From assembly GCA_946411205.1 (NCBI GenBank), contig CAMKDG010000019.1:1-39252 (forward strand): DNA of 39,252 nucleotides, given 5' to 3'. Shown piece after piece: positions 16,815 to 25,188 of the stretch. The notes under the pieces are model-generated. The model searched no databases. It saw nothing but the letters and a program-made list of their open reading frames with translations, and was not told where the DNA came from. The position numbers and the translations under genes are program-made. Each line of letters starts with the position of its first letter. Positions within the stretch are counted from its first letter, which is position 1. The DNA is from an uncultured Desulfotomaculum sp. Lineage in GTDB: Bacteria > Bacillota > Desulfotomaculia > Desulfotomaculales > Desulfotomaculaceae.

Positions 16815-17810
16815 CTACTTAATTACTTTTTTAGCCTTCGCTGTGAGTTCTTCAGGAATAGTTACACCCATCCGCTCTGCCGCCTGCAGGTTAATAGTAA
16901 GTTCAGAACCAACCTGACTTTGAATGACCATTTCTTGGGGTTTTTCACCCTTGATGACACGCAGGGCCATTTCCCCGGTGGTCCGTCCTAATTGGTAATA
17001 GTCAATACCGACGGTGGCCAGAGCACCCTTTGCCACGGAGTCGCTTTCACCAGCAATCACTGGTATTTTGTTTTCTTCAGCCACTTTAAGAACCGCTGCT
17101 AAAGAGGAAATCACCATGTTATCGGTGGGTAGATAGATAGCATTCACCTTTCCTACTAGGGATTGAGCTGCTTGCATGACCTCACTGCTGGCTGTAACGG
17201 TAACCTTTACTAGCTGTACGCCCAGCTCAGGAGCTACTCGCTCTGCTACTTCAACCTGTACCTGGGAATTGATTTCGCTGGCATTATAGATAATACCAAT
17301 GCTTTTCGTATTTGGCACAATATCTTTAATCAGCTGTAGTTGATCCTTGACTGGGTTCATGTCAATGGTGCCAGTGACGTTGGTAGCTGGTTTATCCATG
17401 CTTTTTACCAATTTGGCACTGACCGGGTCAGTGACTGCTGTAATTAAAATGGGAATATCTTTAGTTTCGTTGGCCATCATCATAGCCGAAGGTGTGGCAA
17501 CGGCCAACAACAAATCATTTTTGTCCTGAACTAACTTGCGAGCGATGGTTTGTAGGTTCCCTTGATCTCCCTGGGCATTTTGATAATCCACCACTAGCTT
17601 GTCACCCTCAGTGTAGCCTTGCTCTTTCAGGAGATCTAAAAAGCCCTGTCTGGCAGCATCTAAAGACGGGTGCTCTACAATTTGTATAATTCCCAGTTTT
17701 ACCTTCTCCGTCTCCTTCTCCTTTGCTTGGCCTTGAGGTGCTTCGCTAGCCCCACAGCCAGTTAACCCAAGAACCATCATCAACAGTATCGATACTAGTA
17801 TTTTTTTCAT
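16815..17810 (-). CDS. ABC transporter substrate-binding lipoprotein (TrpX-type, COG2984-like)
   Basis: About 331 residues from the ATG at 17810, chosen because GGGAGG precedes it and it begins a lipoprotein signal (MKKILVSILLMMVLGLTGC) with the lipobox LTGC. An upstream in-frame start would put 18 charged residues before the signal. The mature part has the two-lobe layout of the family: KLGIIQIVEHPSLDAARQGF, a first-lobe core NAQGDQGNLQTIARKLV, and the hinge region SIGIIYNASEINSQVQVE. It binds the transported compound outside the membrane. First gene of the operon, directly behind the T-box leader. Confidence 0.9.
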   Translation of the reverse strand: MKKILVSILLMMVLGLTGCGASEAPQGQAKEKETEKVKLGIIQIVEHPSLDAARQGFLDLLKEQGYTEGDKLVVDYQNAQGDQGNLQTIARKLVQDKNDLLLAVATPSAMMMANETKDIPILITAVTDPVSAKLVKSMDKPATNVTGTIDMNPVKDQLQLIKDIVPNTKSIGIIYNASEINSQVQVEVAERVAPELGVQLVKVTVTASSEVMQAAQSLVGKVNAIYLPTDNMVISSLAAVLKVAEENKIPVIAGESDSVAKGALATVGIDYYQLGRTTGEMALRVIKGEKPQEMVIQSQVGSELTINLQAAERMGVTIPEELTAKAKKVIK

Positions 17811-17900
17811 TTTTATTGCCTCCCAAAAATTATTTTTATTTTTTCTTAAACCTTTAGCTAACAACTTGAAAAAGATAAAACCCTCCCTTCGGGCTATAAA

Positions 17901-18270
17901 ATAAAAAACTCTTCATCCCTAGAAAAGGGACGAAGAGTTATCTCCGCGGTACCACCCAAATTGGCTAACTAGCCCAGCTCAAAAGTACGGGATGGCACTC
18001 CCCCGGTAAATAAAAAACATTTCATCCTCTAAGGGACGAAATGTTGATTTCGCTGTACCACCCTACTTATGTAGTCGCTTTTACCGGTACGGGATTTGCA
18101 TCCGATACCTCCTCCCTTTTAACGGCGGGACCCCGGCTGCACCTACTTCAATCTTTCACTGCAGCAACTCCGGAGGGAACTTCAATCAGCCATACCATAA
18201 AGAAGCTCTCAGTCGCGGCTTCTCCTCCCTGGAAGGTTGGGAATGATCTACTTTCCTCCATCAATGTCGA
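17901..18270 (-). promoter_or_regulatory. T-box riboswitch with one Stem I and two antiterminator/terminator modules
   Basis: On the minus strand the leader starts with a Stem I (about 18264-18172): base helix GGAGG/CCTCC, S-turn pair AGTA/GAA, and the distal CTGAGAGCTTCT region. After GAA (18183-18181) the specifier loop reads GTTC, i.e. codon GUU (Val) in the usual register, or UUC (Phe) if shifted by one. A Stem II-like hairpin with its own S-turn and a Stem III (about 18119-18080) follow. Two T-box bulges come next: TGGTACAGCG (18060-18051) with a terminator at 18045-18013, and TGGTACCGCG (17954-17945) with a terminator at 17939-17901. Only about 50 bases and no second Stem I lie between the modules. 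Confidence 0.85.
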
Positions 18271-18314
18271 TGTTGTATGATGTTATTTAATAAATTAGCA
18301 TAAGTCCACAGCTA

Positions 18315-18320
18315 AGTCAA
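18315..18320 (-). promoter_or_regulatory. Probable -35 box of the T-box leader
   Basis: TTGACT on the minus strand, 17 bases before a poor -10 (TAATTT). The spacing puts the transcript start near the beginning of Stem I. Weak call. Confidence 0.4.
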
Positions 18321-18375
18321 TCATTTAATTTTTTGGTAAAGGTAGGTTTCAACATTTTTTACAGAGACCTGTCTC

Positions 18376-19119
18376 CTATTGAATATCTCGTTTTTCTGAA
18401 ATGACGAATGACGTGATGAAGAAAATGAAAAATGCCGGAACTAGAAATTCCCACGTATAGGAGATACTACGGATACCCGTCGGGTACCAGTCAATATCTT
18501 GTAAAATTACATAATAAGGCAGCGCGGGAAACAATAACGGTCCAATGCTGGGCATGGCGATTGAAATAAAGGCAATCATGATAAAGACTCCCGCAGTAAT
18601 CAAAGGTGGTACAAAATGACGCGTCCATATACCAATACAAATAATAATGGGCATTAAAGAAAATTGCATGAGACCCGTTTGGCAAGCTAGGGGAAAGTAT
18701 CGTACAAAGGCAGCCCAAGGACTGGTGTTTAGAAAAATAGTGCCCGTTACAATGAGTAAACCATGAGATATCAGGATGAATGCCATAATGGTTATCAGAA
18801 GAGTGACTGTCTTCGCTAGGATAATGGATTTGCGGTTTACAGGTAGGGTGTACAAATTAATAACCGCTCCAGTTTGATATTCCTGAACAAAAATGTAAGC
18901 GGCAAGGGCGCTAAAGGTCAGAGGAAACACAAACAAATGGTTTACCTGCATACCTAGGGCGATAATATCTACCCACTCGACCCGCAGTCCCAAATTGTTT
19001 ATTTTTAAGGAAGTGGATAGCAGAGTAATAAAAGGTGCTAGCAATACCGCAATGAAGGCAGAAAGCAATATCTTGGAGCGTTTCCATTTCATGAATTCTA
19101 AGCGTATGGCAGTCAGCAC
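18376..19119 (-). CDS. ABC-2 type permease (BcrB / lantibiotic-immunity type)
   Basis: A 247-residue membrane protein with six hydrophobic segments and the opening LTAIRLEFMKWKRSK, typical of the ABC-2 permeases of bacitracin and lantibiotic resistance (BcrB/SpaE/MutE groups); QEYQTGAVINLYTLPVNRKSIILAKT is the usual coupling region. The start is a GTG whose first base is the last base of the ATPase gene's stop; GGAGGTG lies 6-8 bases ahead. Together with the ATPase and the two-component genes upstream it forms a sense-and-export unit, most likely against a cell-envelope antibiotic (inference). Confidence 0.85.
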   Translation of the reverse strand: MLTAIRLEFMKWKRSKILLSAFIAVLLAPFITLLSTSLKINNLGLRVEWVDIIALGMQVNHLFVFPLTFSALAAYIFVQEYQTGAVINLYTLPVNRKSIILAKTVTLLITIMAFILISHGLLIVTGTIFLNTSPWAAFVRYFPLACQTGLMQFSLMPIIICIGIWTRHFVPPLITAGVFIMIAFISIAMPSIGPLLFPALPYYVILQDIDWYPTGIRSISYTWEFLVPAFFIFFITSFVISEKRDIQ

Positions 19120-20036
19120 TATTCTTCACCTCCGGTAATTCTCATAAAGCAGTCCTCTAAGGTCTCCTGATACAGGGCGAGGTGAGAAACCTCAAGGCCT
19201 GCTTCCAAGAGTAAGCGATTTACTAAGGCGGGCTGATCTAGTTGCCCATATACATGAAGATAACCGTTTTCCAATAGATCAATTTTTTGCATCGCTAATT
19301 TTTCCTTTATCACAGCAATCGCTGTCTGGGGATCACTGACCTTTAATTCAAGATACCTCTGTCCCTGGCGGTGCATTTCCTCTAAGGTAATCTCTTCTGC
19401 CAAAGTCCCATGGTGAATAATCCCCACTCTGGTCGCCATTTGCTCAACTTCCGGCAAAATATGACTGGATACAAAAATAGTAATATTCTGTTCTCGATTT
19501 AAGTTTTTGATGATATCACGAATTTCCTTAATACCTGCCGGATCTAAGCCGTTTGTTGGTTCATCAAGAATAAGGAAATCGGGGCTGTGTAAAAGGGCTC
19601 TGGCTAGTCCAAGTCTTTGCTTCATGCCTAAAGAAAATCCTTTAACAACCCGGTTAGCTGCAGCAGTTAAGTCCATAAAATTTAATACTTCGTTGATTCG
19701 TGACGGTTTAATTTCAAACATTTTTGCATTATAATACAGGTTTTCTTTGGCTGTTAAATTAGGATAAAATCCAGGATATTCAATGGTTGCACCGATACGC
19801 CGAAAAAGGTCTGTACCCAAATTCGTTTTGGGTACACCAAAAAGTTGAATGTCACCCCTAGTTGGTTTAATTAAATCCATGATCATGCGAATGGTGGTGG
19901 TTTTACCAGCCCCGTTTCGTCCCAGAAAGCCATAGATTTCCCCTCGGTTAACCGTTAAATTTAAGTCTTGCACAGCCCAATGATCGTTATATTTTTTACT
20001 AAGATTTGCTATTTTTAAAACGGGTTCTTTTAGCAT
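19119..20036 (-). CDS. ABC transporter ATP-binding protein (BcrA-type)
   Basis: About 305 residues from the ATG at 20036 (MLKEPVLKIANLSKKY), chosen because AAGGGG precedes it; an in-frame ATG 20 codons earlier would overlap the kinase gene. Walker A GRNGAGKTT, signature FSLGMKQRLGLARALL, Walker B FLILDEPTNGLDP and switch His in SSHILPE are all present. The C-terminal 80 residues (VKEKLAMQKIDLLENGYLHVYG) are the extra domain seen in BcrA-like ATPases. Partner of the permease at 18376-19119. Confidence 0.9.
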   Translation of the reverse strand: MLKEPVLKIANLSKKYNDHWAVQDLNLTVNRGEIYGFLGRNGAGKTTTIRMIMDLIKPTRGDIQLFGVPKTNLGTDLFRRIGATIEYPGFYPNLTAKENLYYNAKMFEIKPSRINEVLNFMDLTAAANRVVKGFSLGMKQRLGLARALLHSPDFLILDEPTNGLDPAGIKEIRDIIKNLNREQNITIFVSSHILPEVEQMATRVGIIHHGTLAEEITLEEMHRQGQRYLELKVSDPQTAIAVIKEKLAMQKIDLLENGYLHVYGQLDQPALVNRLLLEAGLEVSHLALYQETLEDCFMRITGGEE

Positions 20037-20061
20037 TTGAATGTCCCCTTCATTTGAGTGA

Positions 20062-21471
20062 CTAGTGAGGTATCTTGATGCAAAACCGGTAATCATCAGT
20101 TTGATGCTCTAGCCATATTTCTCCACCATGTAGTTCGATAATATTCTTAGCAATGGATAAACCTAATCCGGCACTCCTGGGCATAACGTCCTGTTCCAGG
20201 GGGTTAGCCCCATCATAAAATCGTTCAAAGACTTGGTTTGCTTGTTCTTGAGTCATGGGCAATCCCTTATTCATTACAGTAAGAACTGCTCCTTGATCTT
20301 CTGTTCTTAGAGTTACTTTAATGCTTCCCGGTTTAACACTAAACTTTAAAGCGTTAACCAGTAAATTATCCATCGTTCGTGCTATTTTATCTGGATCAAC
20401 CAATACTGGTACCGGTGCTTCACCCAATTGATATTGTATGGTGACGCCACTTTTTGCAGCAATTGGCTCAAATTCAACAACCATTTGTTCCATCATTTGA
20501 CGTAAGTCAATGTTTTGCTTAACCAGCTTTACATCCCCACTGGTAAGCCAGGTGTACTCAAAAAGGTCATCAATCAATTTTTTTAGTTGGCCAGCCTTAT
20601 TGTAGCTGCTGGCAATATAATGAGCTATCTCTTTAGGGTAATGATAATTTTTTTCTGTAAGCAACGTTAAATAACCAATGATGCTGGTGAGCGGTGTGCG
20701 TAGGTCGTGGGATATATTCGTAATTAAGTCTAGCTTAGACTTTTCAACGGCCCTTTCCTGAGCTATTTTTTCCTGCAACTGCTGGGCCATGATGTTAATA
20801 TTGTGCGACAGAGTGCCAAGCTCATCTTTGCTGCATAAGGGTAATCGGATTTGTAGATTGCCATTAGCAATTTCCTGGACACTGTTATTGATAGCTTGAA
20901 TTTGCTGCATTTTATTTCGGGTGAACCAGTAAAAAAGCAGCGAAAAAATAGTAACAAAAACAGTGCTATTGAGCAGGTAGTTAAATTTGTAATTTACACC
21001 TTTCTCGGCATATAAAGTACCTTTCACTACCAAATATACGTTATGACCATTCACGATTAGTGCTTTAACCTCCGAGAAGTGTTTACCTGGGGCAGGGACT
21101 TGGAGAGATTCTTTCGTTTCATACAGGATACGATGAATATCTAAACGGGCTTCTGTGGCCCCGGTGGAATGATACAAAACCTCGCCGGAAACATCCGTTA
21201 AATATATTCTTAAGCCATCTCCCCGCTTGCTTGCTTCATCTAATAATGAGGACACCTGCTGATTCTTATTTAGTTGTGGGAGCTTCTGCTCTATCCATTC
21301 TGCCTGGTCCTTTACAGCACTTTTACTAGATACATAGCTGGTGTAGTGTTCTGCTCGGATATCGCGAGTCAGGTAGTCCAGGAAATAGAAAACGATGAAA
21401 CTTAAAACCAAACAAAAAACGAAGGTGGCCAATAGTTTTAACCGTAGTGAAACATTTTGCCGATTAGACAA
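20062..21471 (-). CDS. Sensor histidine kinase
   Basis: About 469 residues if it starts at the TTG at 21471, which overlaps the end of the response-regulator gene by 8 bases and has GGGGAG upstream; a longer in-frame start inside the regulator gene is less likely. Order: TM1 (LRLKLLATFVFCLVLSFIVF), an extracellular sensing region of about 120 residues, TM2 (NSTVFVTIFSLLFYWF), HAMP (NNSVQEIANGNLQIRLP), the phospho-accepting His in NISHDLRTPLTSIIGY, and an ATPase domain with N (DNLLVNALKF) and G boxes (SAGLGLSIAKNIIELHGG). Cognate to the regulator just upstream; the signal is unknown, perhaps an envelope-active compound given the exporter genes. Confidence 0.9.
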   Translation of the reverse strand: MSNRQNVSLRLKLLATFVFCLVLSFIVFYFLDYLTRDIRAEHYTSYVSSKSAVKDQAEWIEQKLPQLNKNQQVSSLLDEASKRGDGLRIYLTDVSGEVLYHSTGATEARLDIHRILYETKESLQVPAPGKHFSEVKALIVNGHNVYLVVKGTLYAEKGVNYKFNYLLNSTVFVTIFSLLFYWFTRNKMQQIQAINNSVQEIANGNLQIRLPLCSKDELGTLSHNINIMAQQLQEKIAQERAVEKSKLDLITNISHDLRTPLTSIIGYLTLLTEKNYHYPKEIAHYIASSYNKAGQLKKLIDDLFEYTWLTSGDVKLVKQNIDLRQMMEQMVVEFEPIAAKSGVTIQYQLGEAPVPVLVDPDKIARTMDNLLVNALKFSVKPGSIKVTLRTEDQGAVLTVMNKGLPMTQEQANQVFERFYDGANPLEQDVMPRSAGLGLSIAKNIIELHGGEIWLEHQTDDYRFCIKIPH

Positions 21472-22150
21472 TTTTATAGCCAACTCCCCATACCGTTTTA
21501 ATATACTGAGGCTCCCTTGGATTAGTTTCAATTTTGTCCCGTATATTTCGGATATGTACCATTACGGTACTCTCAGATTGTAGGGCCTCTTCCTTCCAGA
21601 CGCATTCATAAATTTGCTGCGCACTAAATACTTGCCCGCGATGACTGGCCATTAACTCTAGTATTTTAAACTCTAAAGGGGTTAACGAAATTTCTTGGCC
21701 CCTTACCTTTACCACATGACGGTCTGGTTGAATAATCAAATCGCCTAATTCAATTTCATTTTCCCGAGTTTCCTGGTTTAATAATTTGCTTCTTCTAAGT
21801 TGAGCTTTAACCCTAGCCATCAGTTCCAACGGATTGAAGGGCTTGGTGACATAATCATCGGCCCCTGAGGTTAATCCCATAATTTTATCCATAGCTTCGT
21901 TTTTAGCGGAAAGCATAATAATCGGTATTTGCAAGGTTTGACGGATTTTCATACAGGCTTGCATACCATCCAAATAGGGCATCATAACATCCATGATAAT
22001 CAAATCCACCCGGTCTTGTTTTAGCAGATCAAGGGCCTGCAGACCATCCTCAGCCTGTAAAACCCGATAACCCTCATTTTTTAGGAAGACCTGGACGATC
22101 TCGCGAATTTCGTCGTCATCATCAATGACTAAAACAGATATCGGTTCCAT
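21464..22150 (-). CDS. OmpR/PhoB-family response regulator
   Basis: 228 residues from the ATG at 22150 (MEPISVLVIDDDD), chosen for the GGGGGT site 5-6 bases before it; 32 further in-frame codons upstream lack one. The receiver has the acidic pair in VIDDDDE, the phospho-accepting Asp in DLIIMDVMMPYLDG, and KPFNP near the end. The C-terminal winged helix ends QSESTVMVHIRNIRDKIE...YIKTVWGVGYKIV, the DNA-binding type. It probably controls its own operon, including the exporter genes downstream; the inverted repeat at 22271-22294 is a candidate site. Confidence 0.92.
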   Translation of the reverse strand: MEPISVLVIDDDDEIREIVQVFLKNEGYRVLQAEDGLQALDLLKQDRVDLIIMDVMMPYLDGMQACMKIRQTLQIPIIMLSAKNEAMDKIMGLTSGADDYVTKPFNPLELMARVKAQLRRSKLLNQETRENEIELGDLIIQPDRHVVKVRGQEISLTPLEFKILELMASHRGQVFSAQQIYECVWKEEALQSESTVMVHIRNIRDKIETNPREPQYIKTVWGVGYKIV

Positions 22151-22270
22151 CACGTACCCCCTTTTTAGTAAGGCTAAACCTAGATTTGTTAAAAATCTGC
22201 CATATAAGTAGCGATCTAATTGTTTGCTTGCTGTATAAATTATCATAAAGGTATTTTCTTAAAAACGATT

Positions 22271-22294
22271 TTAGAAAATCTAAAGATTTTCTAA
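22271..22294. promoter_or_regulatory. Perfect inverted repeat upstream of the two-component operon
   Basis: TTAGAAAATC-taaa-GATTTTCTAA, ten-base arms around a four-base centre, about 120 bases upstream of the regulator start. It could be an operator, or a weak terminator-like hairpin; no long T-run follows on either strand. Confidence 0.45.
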
Positions 22295-22320
22295 AGAATA
22301 GGCTGTGAAGCTAGCGTAAT

Positions 22321-22364
22321 AAAAACGAAGAGATACCCATTTAAATAAGTATCTCTTCGTTTAT
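22321..22364 (-). terminator. Terminator downstream of map
   Basis: Arms AAACGAAGAGATAC and GTATCTCTTCGTTT (22323-22336 and 22349-22362), followed on the minus strand by TTATT; it lies 50 bases after the map stop. Confidence 0.75.
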
Positions 22365-22413
22365 ACCATTCTATGACCGACCTATTTTCATCTCGATAAT
22401 CAGAGATGTATTT

Positions 22414-23160
22414 TTATAGTTCCGTTAGTATTACCGGAGCGTCCTTGGTTATGGCAAGGGTGTGCTCATACTGAACGCAGATTGACCCATCAACGGTACT
22501 GGCAGTCCAGCCGTCTGGAGCTAATTTTGCACGCCAATCACCCATAGTAATCATTGGTTCAATGGCGATGGTCATGCCCGGCTTTAATAAGGTTCCTCTA
22601 TTGGCTCTACCGTAATGTGGAATCTGGGGTTCTTCCCAGAGGCTTTGGCCGATGCCGTGACCACAAAATTCCCTCACAACACCATAGTTAAGACTCTCAG
22701 CATGGCTTTGGATGGCGTGACCAATGTCTCCGATCCGTTTTCCCGGCTGGGCCTGCTCTATGCCTAAGAAAAGACACTCCTTTGTGACCTGCATCAGCTT
22801 TGCAATCTCCGGTGAAACATTGCCTACGGCATAACTCCAGGCTGAATCTCCATGATAGCCCTTGTACAGTGCGCCTATATCAATAGTCACAATATCCCCG
22901 TCTTTAAGCTCTGTCTTACTAGGAAACCCATGACAGATAACATCATTAATAGCTACACAAATAGTAGCTGGAAACCCATGATGTCCCTTAAAACTGGGCA
23001 TCGCTCCTCTGCTGCGAATGAGTTTTTCTGTAAGCTGATCTAGTTCCAGGGTTGTTATCCCAGGTTTAATTTTCTCTGCCAGCATGGCATGACATTCTGC
23101 TACAATTTTTCCGGCATCACGCATAATGGCAATTTCCCTTGGTGACTTTAAAACAATCAA
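22414..23160 (-). CDS. map: Methionine aminopeptidase, type I
   Basis: A 248-residue enzyme that removes the first methionine from new proteins. Metal ligands sit in the expected blocks: DGDIVTIDIGALYKGYHGDSAW (two Asp), FCGHGIG (His), IAIEPMI (Glu) and QYEHT (Glu). HHGFPATICVAINDVICHGFP holds the substrate-binding His. It is not in the ribosomal-protein operon where the main map gene usually lies, so this is probably a second copy. The start lies 4 bases after the stop of the oxidoreductase gene, so the two are co-transcribed. Confidence 0.95.
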   Translation of the reverse strand: MIVLKSPREIAIMRDAGKIVAECHAMLAEKIKPGITTLELDQLTEKLIRSRGAMPSFKGHHGFPATICVAINDVICHGFPSKTELKDGDIVTIDIGALYKGYHGDSAWSYAVGNVSPEIAKLMQVTKECLFLGIEQAQPGKRIGDIGHAIQSHAESLNYGVVREFCGHGIGQSLWEEPQIPHYGRANRGTLLKPGMTIAIEPMITMGDWRAKLAPDGWTASTVDGSICVQYEHTLAITKDAPVILTEL

Positions 23161-23163
23161 TAC

Positions 23164-24168
23164 TTACCCTCCATTCCGCAGGCTTTCCACGGCCTGCTCG
23201 GCCCACTTTGAATTGTTCAGAATCGCTCTACCTACGCCAATCAGGTCTGCTTTTCCTTCAGCCAGCAGTTGCTCGGCCGCTTGTGGTTCGGTAATACCAC
23301 CAGTGAGGATAACCGGAATCGTCACCACTTTTTTGATGGCCTGTGTCAAGGGGAAGAAATAACCTTGACCACTCAGTGTCGGCACAGCATAGCCGGAGAA
23401 ACCACCGGATATATCCAAAATATTTACGCCAGCTTTAACAAATTCCTGGGCGGCGATTTGGCTATCTGCAATGGTGATACCGCCCTCCTGATAATCAGAG
23501 GCACCTAGCCTTAAGAGCAGAGGGAAATCTGGCCCCACTACCGAGCGTACTGCTTCGATAATCTCTAGATGAAGGCGGATACGGTTATGAATAGCCCCGC
23601 CATATTGATCAGTCCGTTTGTTGGTAAGCGGTGAAAAGAACTGATTAAGCAGATAGCCATGGGCAGAATGGATTTCCACCCCGGCAAAACCCGCTTCTTT
23701 GGTACGGCGGGCAGCAGCTTGAAAAGCTTGCACAATATTGGTAATTTCCCCTTGGCTCAGCTCATGGGGTGGTTCTCCTCCATGACGAGGATTACAGACC
23801 GCCGAAGGACCAACCGGCGTGGTGCCAATGATCTCCTTAGATGCTGCACTGCCGGCGTGGTTGAGTTGCATGACCGCTTGAGAGCCATTTTGCTGAATCA
23901 CCTCGGCTAACTTCCGCAAGCCTTCCACCGTTGTATCTTCCGCCACAGATAGCTGGTGTTTGCTGGCTTTTCCTTCTGGCAGAATAAAACTATGTTCAAC
24001 GATGATCAAAGCTATATAGCCACCCTGGGATTTTTCCTTGTAGTAGTCGAGGATGGCCGAGCTGACTTTGCCATCGGGTTCCGCTTTAGCAGTTGCCATC
24101 GGTGGCATCACCAGGCGGTTCGGCAGTTTTAATGAGCCTACTTGTAATGGTTTCAGTAAATGGGACAT
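23164..24168 (-). CDS. NADH:flavin oxidoreductase, Old Yellow Enzyme family
   Basis: A 334-residue FMN TIM-barrel enzyme. N-terminal LKLPNRLVMPPMATAKAEPDGKV, the central AGFAGVEIHSAHGYLLNQFFSPLTNKRTDQYGG and the phosphate-binding end IPVILTGGIT...LIGVGRAILNN are characteristic of OYE/2,4-dienoyl-CoA reductase-type proteins. It lacks the extra C-terminal Fe-S and NAD domains of dienoyl-CoA reductase, so it is the short form that reduces activated alkenes, quinones or similar. AGGAGGTG precedes the ATG. First gene of an operon with map; the natural substrate is unknown. Confidence 0.9.
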   Translation of the reverse strand: MSHLLKPLQVGSLKLPNRLVMPPMATAKAEPDGKVSSAILDYYKEKSQGGYIALIIVEHSFILPEGKASKHQLSVAEDTTVEGLRKLAEVIQQNGSQAVMQLNHAGSAASKEIIGTTPVGPSAVCNPRHGGEPPHELSQGEITNIVQAFQAAARRTKEAGFAGVEIHSAHGYLLNQFFSPLTNKRTDQYGGAIHNRIRLHLEIIEAVRSVVGPDFPLLLRLGASDYQEGGITIADSQIAAQEFVKAGVNILDISGGFSGYAVPTLSGQGYFFPLTQAIKKVVTIPVILTGGITEPQAAEQLLAEGKADLIGVGRAILNNSKWAEQAVESLRNGG

Positions 24169-24327
24169 GAAGCACCTCCTACGCTAGTTACCCTCTAATG
24201 ATTATGCTTCCATGCTGAGGTTCTTTATCCTGCTTAGGATACGATTTGATTTTGCATTATCTTTCTGGCTTGTAAAGGAATATATCTATCATTTTCGGTG
24301 GAGCCAGATTTAGTTAACAGGTAGGCC

Positions 24328-24894
24328 TTATTTATTTTGTGACTTCTTATATTCCATGCCTTCTTTAAAAACGTTTCCCACAGCCTGGCCTAAATCATAA
24401 TAACTACTGCCCATCATAATCATAGGATTGATTTTTAGTGGATCAGGCTTGTCATCTGTCAGGCATTGCTTATTTAGGTAGGTAGAAATGATTTCCCCAA
24501 AAAACACTTCAAAGCCACAAATTGGCGTGCTTTGTATGACTTTACAGAGAAAATTCAACGGGCATTCGCTAATCATGGGTGCTTTTTCAAGTTCATCATA
24601 AAACGAAGTAAACACAACTGACTTGTCTGTTGTTTTGCCCGATACGACACCGCAATAATCTGTTATTTGAACCATATCTGCCGAGGGTATATTGATACTA
24701 AAGTAGCCCTTTTCCTTAACTCCCATGGTTGTATAATGAGTGCTTTTTAATGAGATGTAAAACACTGGTTCCAGACACACCACACCAAATGCCCCAACGG
24801 TGGCATAGTTAGGCTTGCCCTTTACATCGGCTCCGACAAGGACTGTTGGAGCCGGACTTACCATCGGATAATTTTTAATTTTTATTTTTTCCAC
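24328..24894 (-). CDS. Flavin reductase-like (DIM6/NTAB) protein
   Basis: 188 residues starting at the GTG at 24894, because GGGAGG lies 7 bases upstream; an in-frame TTG at 24909 would sit on that site. The fold marks are MVSPAPTVLVGADVKGKPNYATVGAFGVVCLEPVFYISL, HYTTMGVKEKGYFSINIP and a later FEVFFGEIISTYL, the FMN-binding split-barrel family that includes flavin reductases and flavoredoxin. It probably binds FMN and passes electrons; whether it partners the nearby Old Yellow Enzyme is a guess. Monocistronic; the 160 bases between it and the oxidoreductase gene show no clear structure. Confidence 0.85.
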   Translation of the reverse strand: MEKIKIKNYPMVSPAPTVLVGADVKGKPNYATVGAFGVVCLEPVFYISLKSTHYTTMGVKEKGYFSINIPSADMVQITDYCGVVSGKTTDKSVVFTSFYDELEKAPMISECPLNFLCKVIQSTPICGFEVFFGEIISTYLNKQCLTDDKPDPLKINPMIMMGSSYYDLGQAVGNVFKEGMEYKKSQNK

Positions 24895-25076
24895 CTTAAA
24901 ACCTCCCAAAAATTTTAGTTTTCCTAAGAAGCCGTATTAAAAATATAAGGGAAATCCTAAAAAAGGAATAGACTTTTTCTTTCTAATGATTTAACCTATT
25001 GTTATAGTATGCCCCAAGGCCCATCGGCCATTTTTTAATTTTCCTGGGCATCTGTGTAAATTTAAAAAGACTATGT

Positions 25077-25118
25077 AAAAAAGCCGATTATCCTGATTAT
25101 GAGGAAATCGGCTTTTTC
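25077..25118 (-). terminator. Terminator of the MocR gene
   Basis: Arms AAAAAGCCGATT and AATCGGCTTTTT, T-rich on the minus strand after the stem (TTTTTTACA) and also on the plus strand; it lies about 70 bases after the MocR stop. Confidence 0.8.
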
Positions 25119-25188
25119 ATTTTATATTTGAAGGGTTTCACTCTTGTTTTATTCCCATTTGTTGACTCCATATTTTGGGCCAAATGGG

